This document shows positions 19,395-28,697 of a stretch of DNA of 29,894 nucleotides, piece after piece. Position numbers and translations under genes: made by a program. The notes under the pieces were generated by a model. The model was not told the origin of the DNA, did not search any database, and was given only the letters and a program-made list of their open reading frames with translations. Location: NCBI GenBank assembly GCA_001584585.1, contig LSYV01000002.1, forward strand, positions 1,035,265 through 1,065,158. Direction: 5' to 3'. The DNA comes from Gonium pectorale. Lineage: Eukaryota > Chlorophyta > Chlorophyceae > Chlamydomonadales > Volvocaceae. Within the stretch, counting starts at the first letter, position 1. Each line of letters starts with the position of its first letter.

Positions 19395-22322
19395 TCAAGC
19401 AGGCCCCGAAGCCCCACCCCTTGTAGGCCCCGTCGGTAGCGCTGGGTTTATCTGCAGCTTCGCAAACCTCGCATTCCAGAGCTGAAGAAGGCGGGGTGCA
19501 AAGCCGCTGCGTCGGTCGGCCTCAAAGGCTTCTGGAAGTTTGGAGAGCAGGACGTGCAGGGCGGGATCCGAGGCCCGGAGCGGCAGGGCTGCGGCCATGG
19601 CGGGCGGCCAGCTGGGCCAGGCACCGCCTCCGAGCTTGAAGTGGTGGCGCACCAGGATCACAGCGGCGGCGGCAAGGTACGCCGGCGGCACGGCGCAGAC
19701 CCAGGGCCACAGCATGGCGTGGTGCAGAACGCACCTGCGCAGGCAGGGAGGGGGGGGTGCGGGCAAGAGGCAACAGCTAGCATTCCTTACATGTGCTTGA
19801 TCAGTGCCTGTCGTCCCTGTCGTGCTTGATGCTGGCTACCGTATCCTCTTTTTGGAGCAAAACGTTAAGTCGGACAGTAAAGCTTGAAACTGGACAATAA
19901 TGTTCATCCAGGAACGCCCTTCGGGTGGGCATTGTTCGTCCTCTCCCTAGCTATGCGGAGCCCCTTTCAGGGGCTGGTTTTTTCGTCCAGGCGCCCCTTC
20001 TTCCAGGCCCCATAGTTCGTTTGAGCCCGCAACAGACACTAAGGGTTGTATCATAAATATGCGGATATGAATGTGCTGAAGATATCCAGCCGGACATGTT
20101 CACTCTCGCACCTGGTCATCTCAGTCAGCACCTCTTTGGGTGACGGGCCGCCCTCAGCCGCGGGCAGCTGCGCTTCCGAGTGCCATCCGTTCTTGATGGC
20201 CGCCAAACCGCCCTCCGCTACCGCCACCAGCGCCTCCACCCCCTTCTCGCCTTCCATGGCTTCAATGAGCCTCTCCACAAAATGCCATGCGGTGGGCGCC
20301 TGCAGTTCCAGGAGTGTTGCCTCGTCATCCCGTTCCAGGTAAGCCGCCATTGCCCGTGTAGCATTGTCGACCTGCACAGCAGGTAGGGCGCCCCGAGACT
20401 TGCCGTGGGGCCGAGCTATTGTGGCTTCACAAAGGCCAGGTGTTTCGTACATAGAAGGTGCTATTATAAATCTTATCAGTCGCATGCTCATTAGCGATAC
20501 GGGGTGCAAGTACAGCAGCAGTAGCATGCATGTTCCTCCCAAGTCCGCACGCCAGTCACGCGACCAAAGCTGCAGTCTCTGACCTTCGCATTCTTCCCGC
20601 CCCTGCCCCGCCGTTGTCCGCACCTCCTGGGCGGTGAAGGCACCTCCCAACAGTTGCCAGAAAGGAGCCGTGTCGCGGGGCTCCGGCCACCGCGAGGGGC
20701 CAGGGGCCGCAGCCCCCGCTTCGGGGCCCTGAGCTGCTGGGCCCACAGCCACCCCGCCTCCTCCGGCAGCGGCCGCCAGCTGCCCAGCCTGCTGGGGTGG
20801 CCCCAGCGGCTGTGCGCCCGGCTCGGCCAGGGGCAGGGGCAAGGGCAGGGCCAGAGGCTGTGGCAGGGGCAGGGGCTGGGGCTCAGCTGGCTGCGGCTGC
20901 GGCTTCGGATGCCGGCCTGGTAGGTGGTAGTGCATAGCAATGCGGAGAGCGCTGATGATGATGAGGTGCAGCCTGAAGGGCGCGCAAGGAGGGGGGATGG
21001 GCGGGCGGCAAGTACTGCAGCGGTTGGATAGGTAGAAGTGGGCATGGAACGAAGCGCAGCCGTGCAGCGCATTGTTGGCCGTTTTCCTTAGATGGATGAC
21101 AGGGAATAAGGTGGCTATCAATGAGCTGCTTTCCTTGCAGCCATCGGGACAGGGGAAGGGAGCACGTAGCGTGGTCCCAAGAAAGCATGGCTTGCACGCA
21201 TAAACGTACAGCAAGGAACAATAATGAAGACTGCTAAAGCGTTAACGAAGCAAGAGGATAATGGCAATACGGAGGCTCGTGGAGGGAGCAGGGGCTCGCC
21301 GCCTAACCGACGTACACCACCTCCGCACCTGTGAGTCGAGGTGAGGGGCCCGAGTCCCGGCACGTGTGCGTACAGGTAGCGCACGGCGAAGAAAGGGATC
21401 GACCCGGGCAGGTCCCAATCCAGGCACACCTGTAGCGCGTGCGTGTGGGCAGTAGTGTGGCGCTACCGGAAGCATTGAGGAACAAGTAAGTATGCTGCAG
21501 TGGAATCCTTACGTGTACAGGAGGCCAAATATGTTTGGAGTCTGGCTGCCGTGTTTCAGTGGTTGATCAGTGGGCACAGAGCTTTCGGACCGGAAGGGTC
21601 AGAACCCCAGTGTCGGGGTCCTGTAACGATGAATAATTAATAGGCCTGGGTGGAGGTGCGGGTTTACACCTGCCTGGGGCGCGATAGAGGTGCAATGAAG
21701 GAGCACACTGTGCACACATGCATACGCGCCTCCACTGACTCATCGGGGGACGTGCACGTAGCTAGGTACGTAGTAAGGCAGCTCCTCTGGGGAGTCTGTA
21801 ATCTAACTTCTGAAGGCGCCTCCCATCAACGGCACGGCACATCATGCGGCCTGCACGCACCTTGCCGCCAGTACATGCTGCCCCACCCTACATGTAAGCC
21901 CTGCAACGGACCTCAATAAGAGACTGGACGATTGAAGCATGGTGACGGACCCTGTATCCACTCGCGTCGTAGCTGAGATCCAGGGCCGCGGACCATTTTG
22001 CTGGAGAGCATGTGGCTAATCGCGCATCGTCCATGTCCATGGCGATGTTGATATGTTTATTCCAACGCCCCACGATGGAGGTAGGGCCCGCCGACCCGCC
22101 CGCCAGCAGTCCTTCCGATACATCAGGAGCGGAGAAACGGGGCCAATTCCGCCGGTAAGCTTCGGCCAGGGCTTGGCCGCGAAGCTGCCAGAGTTCTCGG
22201 CATGTGCAAGCGGCCGCCAGAAAGTCGCTCGGAGAATGAGAGCGGGCAAGGACGGCCAACTTGAGGTCCAACGGCAAACGCATGAAGTCAAACGCTTCGG
22301 AGTTCGGGGTTTCTCGCGCCAT
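19395..22322 (-). CDS. F-box-like / cyclin-box protein, copy C (5 exons, 486 aa)
   Basis: Minus-strand exons are 22322-21912, 21429-21329, 20972-20624, 20371-20112 and 19734-19395. They total 1461 nt and stay in frame throughout. It starts MARETPNSEAFDFMRLPLDL; the F-box-like helix region continues AVLARSHSPSDFLAAACTCR and ELWQLRGQALAEAY. The cyclin-like part includes SIVQSLIE, CLDWDLPGSIPFFAVRYLYA, HRLHLIIISALRIAMHYHL, FWQLLGGAFTAQE and VDNATRAMAAYLERDDEATL. The last exon has CVLHHAMLWPWVCAVPPAYL and AAAAVILVRHHF. Exon 4 is 18 nt shorter than in A and B (an acidic/Lys-rich loop). Intron 4 is 377 nt against 178-199 nt because of a hAT-like element remnant. With A, it is one of two copies that look functional. 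If the F-box and cyclin calls are right, it would couple Skp1 binding to a CDK-type partner surface, as in metazoan cyclin F. Confidence 0.72.
19831..20040 (+). mobile_element. Diverged hAT-like element inside intron 4 of copy C
   Basis: Collinear with 9713-9952: AAGCTTGAAAC, GTTCATCCAGGAACGCCCTT, GGGTGGGCATT, GGAGCCCCTTTCAGGGGC, GCGCCCCTTCTTCCAGGCCC. Terminal repeats are eroded. It explains the extra length of this intron. Confidence 0.65.
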
Positions 22323-22949
22323 GGCTGACTGCCGACCCGCAGCAAGCACGGCGACGGTGCTACTGGGGTGCCCTATGAATGGAGAGGCAGCGAAGCGAAG
22401 GTGTGTTTTGAATTATGGTGAGAGGCCAGGGCGTTTTTGCCACATGCGACCCAAGAGCCGCGGGCGCGTACGTACGCAGGGCGAACTCCTACAAGCAAGG
22501 TCATGAAGCGCATGAAGCAGCTTGCTTTCGTTCATTCGTCCGGATGATAGAAGCTTCACGTTTTAGACGTTTTGCGCCGTACGGTGGACCGGGGAATGGA
22601 GAGCCGGCTCTGACAGAGGAGCTATGATAGCTCGGGAGGAAGCAAGATCCGCGTATTGTACCTGGGTTATTACTAGTACGGTGTTAAGCCGCCCACCGGC
22701 ACTCGCCGATGGCCCACCACTGCTGACGGTGACAACTAACGGACCGAGGATGCCTTGCTATATATCAAGCTAAACATCCGGAATACAAGTTTGATGTATT
22801 TATATATAAGTGCTTCATGCAAATTCTTGGGCAGAGTTGTTAGCAATTAGAACTAACCTGCTGACGCCCGTTGCATGTTTCGCCAGGATCATGTTGAGCG
22901 CAGTTTGCAATGATGTTCGAAGGCACGCGGAGGGAGCGCATCAACCCGA

Positions 22950-23000
22950 ATGTCGCCGAGTGCGCGGGATTCTCGCGCTACTGGCCGCCTGCTGCCGACA
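22950..23000 (-). pseudogene. Trace of an exon-1 remnant upstream of copy C
   Basis: The segment around CGCCGAGTGCGCGGGATTCT aligns with the B-upstream remnant at 15585-15630 and with the start of family exon 1; the initiator ATG is lost. It lies at nearly the same distance from the gene as in B, so it predates the B/C duplication. Confidence 0.4.
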
Positions 23001-23639
23001 GGCAAATTACCAAGCATGTAGTTGTCCCCAAACCTGGGGGGGCTCAGGCGTCTCTGTTTTAATGTCGCTATTTTGTTATTGTACTGCGGGCCAGAGGTAG
23101 CTAGGCTGTTAGACCCCCGAGCCCAGGCCCTCTCCCTGCCCGAGCCTAAAGCCCGTGTTCATGCTCAACCGCTGACGTACACTAGTAAGCGTGGATGTAA
23201 GCCGCAGCATACACCATAGCCATGGCACTGGGACAATCAACAGATATTATCAGTCCATACCTGGCGGCCGTGGCTGTCGGCGTGCATTGGCGGAGACAGG
23301 CAAGGAGAGGGCACGTGCGTTCGTTGGTCATGGAGGCAGCCGGCAACAGGCTCGATGGACACCGGACAGGTGTGCTCGATACACGGATGCCATCACGCTG
23401 GGTGTGCCCGAAAGGCACCTATCTACCTCGCTCCCATCCCACCCCTCTGGTGCACAGACGCAACCCCGAGCTCCGCATGCGCCAGTGCCCTGCGGGTAGC
23501 GCACAGCAGTTACTACCTGCAGCGGCCTGCAGGCTGCGGCGGGTGCTAAAGCAAAGCGCCTGGAAACCAGGGTGTTTCGCGTGTGCCGCTCTGCGATTTT
23601 GTGGTAGGCTTCACCACATCTTGGGGTGTCGTGAGTCGC
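23001..23639. other. No gene supported
   Basis: The 203-codon plus-strand frame across 23222-23833 has no motif, overlaps the region shared with the E upstream sequence and is unlikely to be a gene. Confidence 0.35.
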
Positions 23640-24010
23640 TATGTGGCCGAATTATCGTCCGGGATATGATGAGGCTCCACTTGCGGGGGCCTGTGCCGCG
23701 GCGCCGAAACCTCTCCAGGGTTCAAAACCGTGGTCGACGCAGCGTCGAATGCTGGCACGCAAGTTTACGTCGGCTGGGGCGATCTGCGCCGCCCTTGAGT
23801 TGTGAAATGGAAGGACCCAACACTCACTCGTAACGGCCGTCAGTGCAACGCGGCAGTTGTAGGGAGTGACCCGCGGGTCAGTCGCTAGTTGCACACCGTC
23901 CTCCTTCTTCCTGAAACATAGGGTTCCATTTATGCGAGACCAAAGCTCGGGTGAGGTCATACATACTGTCGTCGCCGCGCAGAGGCTGCTCGTTAAACGT
24001 GAGGCTACGC
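23640..24010 (+). repeat. 5' flank of pseudogene D, duplicated upstream of E
   Basis: Segments including TGGCACGCAAGTTTACGTC, ACTCACTCGTAACGGCC and AAGCTCGGGTGAGG with CAGAGGCTGCTCGT recur in order at 28175-28660, showing that the duplication covers the upstream region and not only the exons. Confidence 0.6.
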
Positions 24011-24053
24011 AGAAAAAAAGAGAACCAGAAACGGGGAAGGCAGCCTCTACATA

Positions 24054-24160
24054 CGGACATACACACCCGAAGGTGTGATGTTTCCAGCAGGGCGCCGAGT
24101 ACAGGGCATGCATGGCGGGCGAGGTATACGAGCAGACACCCCCCCCGGTGTGTTACCAGA
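24054..24160 (-). repeat. Hairpin-tail repeat, most complete short copy
   Basis: Read on the minus strand it runs CACACCGGGGGGGGTGTCTG, CTCGTATACCTCGCCCGCCA, then CATCACACCTTCGGGTGTGT. The last part is a 6-bp stem closed by a UUCG tetraloop (plus-strand loop 24068-24071). It sits in one of the insertions that separate D from E. Confidence 0.7.
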
Positions 24161-24292
24161 ATAGTTACCTGAGTATAAGTAGACTAGTAGAGGGTCCGGC
24201 AAGCGGTCGACGAAGGGGCCAGTCCATCGGCGGCCAGCGGTTACCATTCGCGGGTCGCCCAGCCCGCACCCCCGAACAGCCGATCGGGAGTC

Positions 24293-24320
24293 GACTGTCG
24301 CAGAGTTTTCTGCGACAGTC
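24293..24320. repeat. Perfect 12-bp inverted repeat, 4-nt loop
   Basis: GACTGTCGCAGA, loop GTTT, TCTGCGACAGTC. It lies just before the D pseudogene start, within sequence absent from the E copy. Confidence 0.9.
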
Positions 24321-24832
24321 GCCACAGGCTGCACACACTAATGTTAGCGGTCAGATGTCGCGCCCGGAGGCTTCGACCGACGTCGCGCCGGCTTCGTAAA
24401 GGCCACATCCGCAGCAGCCTGAGAAACCGGGTGACGACAACCAGCAGGAGTTGTCGGCGCCCACGGCATCGTGCACGGCATAGGCAGCGCGGCGGCAACC
24501 GGCAGGGCGGCCGGCCGGCGCGCCCCTCTAGCGAGTCGGGCGACAAGGAGGCGGAGCGGCCGAGTGGCTCGGAGGGTGGCCTCCTCTCTGGCCGCACCGA
24601 GTAGCAGCCGGCAGCCGGCGCAGCGGAAGCCACTGCCGCTGTGGCGGCTGCTCAAGGGGTGCCTGCGGCGGCAACGTTACCGGCGCCTATCGCGTCGCAC
24701 CCGGCTTCCTCACAGCCGCTGTCGGAGGGCTAGCCCCGGCATTTAGACGGGGACCAAGTGGCCGGCGGGACGGCGGTGGAGATTGTTGCAGGGCTTAAGT
24801 GAAAGGCTCCTCCTCCTCATGTGTGTGCGACG

Positions 24833-24930
24833 GATTTCGGTGGTTCTTGCTTGTCACGGGAGGGCTGTATGTCCCGCCCACTGTTTGCGGCCTTTGTCGC
24901 CTCTTATCCTCTGTAACCTGTTCACAGAGA
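24833..24930 (-). repeat. Dispersed repeat tail, copy t3 (inverted)
   Basis: The reverse complement carries AAGAGGCGACAAAGG, GGCGGGACATACAGCCCTCC and AGAACCACCGAAAT, matching the tails at 380-472 and 3420-3512. It falls in an insertion absent from the E copy. Confidence 0.55.
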
Positions 24931-25261
24931 ACAGGGGCGGACCAGGTTAAACATGCCGTGCGCACATCTTAGCCGCTGTGGGATACACCCGCCTCAGCCA
25001 GATGCATGCAGTAACCCGCCACAACCCGACCCGAATCGATCTTCAGCGGTTGGGTCCGACTGCGGTACAAGGCCCACACCTCATCATTATGGGATATGGA
25101 ACACGTAGGAGGCTCGTGGCGGAGGGAAATGAGAAGGAAGGAATGAATCCCAACAATCCTGGTCGGGAGGTAATGCCTTTGTCACGATGCAGGTCAAAAC
25201 ACCAATTGAAGGTGCCAGCTTAGTTCCGCTTCCGAATGATAGCGACGCGCAGTTATTGCCG

Positions 25262-26268
25262 TCTGCTCGACTCCGTCGCCCGCTAAGATATGTACCCGTC
25301 GCCCTATTGGCAACGTCGACCGTACCGTAGAGATGGTGTTCCCTGTATCTGTTTGACGTAATTTGCATACACATACTGTAAGCGCAGCGACTGTTATGGC
25401 CAGAAGCAGTTGAGTATGCCCCACTTGTTGCCTTTTTTCCGACCTCTCCCTGCCCCCTCGCCACATGTCTACATCATGCCATCCCGCCGTGCTACCACGC
25501 ACCCGCTGAACGAGCTATTTTCCCTGAGCGCTCTGAGCAGCTGCGAGACGAGACTGCTGCGGAGCATTGGTGCCGCCCCTGTGGCGGGGTGCGGCAATGG
25601 GGCCGCTAGGTCCTTGGGCTCCTGCGCAACCCCGACGCGCCCCACTCCGTCCTTCACGTCTTGGCTGCACGCCCTGCCTGTGCTTGCTTCTTGTTGTGCC
25701 TGTGCCCCTGCAGGCGTTGGGAATCTGCCCTACTGACCGCCGCCTGCACTTTCGGGCCTTGGCCCCGTGGCTTCTCCCCCTCCATGTTTCCACCGGTTGC
25801 CTGTAAGAACCCCTGCCGTACCCTCCTCCCGGGCCCCCGCCTCACCACCGAGCAGCCGGCTCCGCCGACCGTCACAACCGGTCCTTGGGCGCTCAGCTAC
25901 TGGGAAGGGAGCGCTTTGGTCTGCTTCTGCCTGCCGCCATGTCAACATGCCCCCACCCGCTGCCGGCAACAACGGTTACTGACTTCGTTCTTTCTACTCT
26001 TTCATCATTCCAGGTCTGTATACGGCCGGCTGGGCGGACTGGGCACATGAAGGTCTGGTAACCGCTGAGCGCCGTCGCACCGGTGGCCGTGACGACAACA
26101 CCATTGCAGCTCAACCTTGACACCTTGCAGTCCACCAGGTGAAGTCCGGCAAACCGGGTAAGCTGATAAGCCGGTCTATGTGGGGGGCGGGACGAATGTC
26201 GCATGTCTTGCATCGTACCCGCCCGCCCTATTGGAAACGTCGCGCCTTCGGGCGTGTATGACCGTAAA
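25262..26268 (+). mobile_element. Probable non-LTR-type retroelement fragment inserted in the D intron
   Basis: The block is absent from the E copy; the expected excess there is about 1.0 kb, which fits. Both its ends carry the tail module in direct orientation (25262-25333 and about 26195-26268), the second with the UUCG hairpin at 26241-26256. Between them, a frame reading AAEHWCRPCGGVRQWGR, stop, VLGLLRNPDAPHSVLHVLAA and RPAC shows a C-x2-C...H-x3-H...C arrangement like the zinc motif at the C-terminus of many non-LTR reverse transcriptases. A 5'-truncated LINE with a structured 3' tail is the simplest reading. No reverse-transcriptase core is present, so this is an inference. Confidence 0.4.
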
Positions 26269-26825
26269 GGCGGGCCCCCCCTTTCTCTGCAGATGTCTCT
26301 TTTGCAATCATGCTCCTGTCCCGCCTCTTCTTCCGGCATGCACCTGAGCTGTTCGGGTCCGACTCGCTGTCATGTTCATCCTCCCCAATCAATGCGGATA
26401 CGCATGACTAGCACGATCCGTCCCATCAGGCGCTCTCTTCCTGCAATAAACGCGACGCGCTCATTGCCGTACTTGCTCCCTGCAGGCCCCTGCGGATGGG
26501 GCGACGGCCCGGTCAGCACCAGCGCCATTGCAGCTGTCAGCAGGGGGCTGTGCCGGGGCCGCCGGCGGCCAGAGCGGCGAAGACAGCGGCAGTGACGACG
26601 GGAGCAGGCACGGCCGCAATGGCAATCCGAGCACGAGTGGAGGTGCAAGCGGCGACAGCATCGGAGGCAGAATGGCTGCAGCAGCTGCAGCCGGTCGCTG
26701 TGACGCTCCTACCGATGGTTCAGCCGGTAGCGGCGCGGTGGTCGGGGTCTGACGGTCCTGCGGCGGGCACAGCGGCCGAGGCCGATGTGCGTGGATGGAG
26801 GCACAGCTGCGGTCGGAGCGACGGC

Positions 26826-26885
26826 AGCGGCAGCACCAGCGGCAGCACCAGCGGCAGCACCAGCGGCAGCACCAGCGGCAGCACC
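26826..26885 (+). repeat. Five perfect 12-nt repeats in exon 2 of D
   Basis: AGCGGCAGCACC occurs five times in a row plus a sixth variant unit. It codes RQHQ in the exon frame or SGST in another. E has no equivalent at the corresponding position. Confidence 0.9.
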
Positions 26886-27049
26886 AGCGGCAGCAGCACC
26901 GGCGGGCGGTGGCGCCAAAAGTACTGGCGGCGCCAGGAGCACCGGCGGCCGTTGAAGCGGCGGCGGGCCGGAGTGCCGCGGCGGCCGAGGCTGTGCAGCC
27001 GCAGGAGCCGGTTGGCGACGTCGAGCAGTAGCGGCAGCCCCCGACCAAG

Positions 27050-28140
27050 TGGCTGATGAGCTTGGCCGCCGCCCCTTGCCAAAGCGCCTGCGGGTACGGC
27101 AGTATCGGTGCGCGCAGCTTGTAGGCAGACTGGCCGGCAGGTGCAATTGGCGTGCGCCTGCGTCAGGCCCACGGGTTAGTTCTGGCCGCCGCCGCCACGT
27201 GCAAATCCACTTGCTGTTTGCGCGGTGTCTCAGGGCATGCGTCTCGGCTAGGTGTGGTTGTGGGGTCCCTGGAAAAGCGAAACACGCACTGCAATCCCTT
27301 GAGGTTGCTTATGGAAATGGCGGTGCTGGAAGCAAGACCCTGGGGATTGAAACAGGGTCGGGCAGTCATGTTGATCCCTTGTTAAGTCCAGGGAAGTGGG
27401 AAACATGAGGTGAACCGGCCCACCGGGCGGGCCTTCCAGGAGCGAGCGGGCATGCAAGACCTGCGCTGATGGTATGGATACAGAGGATGAACTGCGTGTA
27501 CGGTAAGACGAGCACCTTCGGGCCAAGTTGTGAAGTGTATGCTGATTGACATGGTCTAAGCGTCCCATGCTAACCGCTCCCCCGCGCTGAGCGCCAAGAG
27601 GAAACGCCCTGAGGTTGTGTACGGCTCACGTACACAACCTCAGGGCGCAGCGCTGCCTCAGTACGAGCGTGGGTACGGCATACGGATTGAGTGATGTACT
27701 GACGGTCGGGATTCACGGCGGGGAGGGGTGACATTGCCAACACGCTGCCGTGGAATACCTGTCTACTTGGATCTGGAAAACGCTTAGCGGAATGCCCGCC
27801 GTGGAAGCCTTGCCATGTGCCTGCATATGTCAATTTGACATTTATGGAAGCTTCAATCTGGTCCTGTTCCTTACCGTACCCTTGGCTTGGCCGCTCAAGA
27901 GGGTATGGCGCGTCTAGTGTCCCAGATGTACTGACTGAGTTGACTTGCCGAGAGGGATCGTTTACGATCCCAGAATCACCGACGTTATATTGGTCCTCAT
28001 TGATGGCTCACGCGGCCATTAGATGCAGCACTGGGTCATCCATGGCCGTAGTACGGTGACATCTAGCCTCGCTCTTTGCTTATGTCACCCTGAACTAACT
28101 CGGCTGCCGGCAACCCGCGTGTGCGTCAGTTGCAGCACAC
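27050..28140. other. Spacer between D and E; no gene seen
   Basis: Apart from the perfect hairpin at 27605-27647 and a small palindrome at 27954-27971 (GGGATCG, TTTA, CGATCCC), nothing in this 1.1 kb is supported. Confidence 0.35.
27605..27647. repeat. Perfect 19-bp inverted repeat with 5-nt loop
   Basis: CGCCCTGAGGTTGTGTACG (27605-27623), loop GCTCA, then its exact complement CGTACACAACCTCAGGGCG (27629-27647). There is no mismatch over 38 paired bases. A transcript from either strand would fold into a tight stem-loop. The arms are not seen elsewhere in the window. Confidence 0.95.
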
Positions 28141-28697
28141 CAGGAATTCAGGACCTCCCAACTACCCCTTTCGGGAGCTTGTCTTCAAGCCCACGGTCTG
28201 ACACAGCGCCTAAGTGGCACGCAAGGTTACGTCAGAGTCAGATGTAAGGACTCAAGACTCACTCGCAATGGCCCTCAGTGCTGAGGGTTGTGCCGTTGCA
28301 GCGAGCGGCCCATGGGTCAATCAATCGGCCAGGGCTGGCTTGACGGACGTTAGGCCCGAGCCACGCTTGAGCACCTTAAATTACGTGAGCAGCAGTGATC
28401 TGAAGAGGTCCAATGATGCTTCGTAGAGTCGTGTGTCACCCTACGAGTCCACAGTCATGTCGTAAGCCTGCAAATCAAAGCAAACGCCCTGATATGGAAG
28501 TATGGCTCACCCTAATGCCGCTTGCGCTTGCATTCAACTTCCTTGCTAATTGAATTTTCTTCTTCCTCCTGGAACAAGTAGCTAAGTGCGGCAAAAGCTC
28601 GGGTGAGGGCACACTGTCGTCGCTGCGCAGAGGCTGCTCGTGAAACCTGATACTAACTTCAAGCTTTCAAAACTATCTGCCGTAGGCCGCACACACG
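28140..28697 (+). promoter_or_regulatory. Upstream region of gene E (conserved with D)
   Basis: Matches D at GGCACGCAAGGTTACGTC, CTCACTCGCAATGGCC and AAAGCTCGGGTGAGG, with CAGAGGCTGCTCGT shortly before the ATG. Conservation suggests the promoter or 5' UTR was duplicated with the gene. No TATA box is obvious. Confidence 0.4.

Larger units (their letters stand above)
24355..27031 (+). pseudogene. Pseudogene D, broken paralogue of the gene at 28698
   Basis: Exon 1 homology runs from ATG 24355 (MSRPEASTDVAPAS then TAA) to about 24745. It includes ESGDKEAERPSGSEGGLLSG and PASSQPLSEG, matching E, but in a shifted frame with stops. Exon 2 begins at 26486 after a CCCTGCAG acceptor, as in E: APADGATARSAPAPLQLSAG then a Gly/Ser/Asp-rich stretch to a TGA at 26750-26752. 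The same frame continues beyond it with RRQRQHQ repeats and ends QPQEPVGDVEQ at 27031. Compared with E, the locus has about 0.29 kb inserted before exon 1, about 0.29 kb after it, and about 1.0 kb in the intron. It is very unlikely to make the full protein. Confidence 0.65.

Noticed and set aside
23222..23833. 203-codon plus-strand ORF
   Set aside because: Composition is Arg/Cys/His-rich as in random GC-rich frames, no motif, and it overlaps noncoding sequence shared with the E upstream region.
26795..27031. RQHQ-repeat ORF as a separate gene
   Set aside because: It is the continuation of exon 2 of pseudogene D after an in-frame TGA, expanded by a 12-bp repeat.
27954..27971. GGGATCG-TTTA-CGATCCC palindrome
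   Set aside because: Seven base pairs only; expected by chance in a window of this size.
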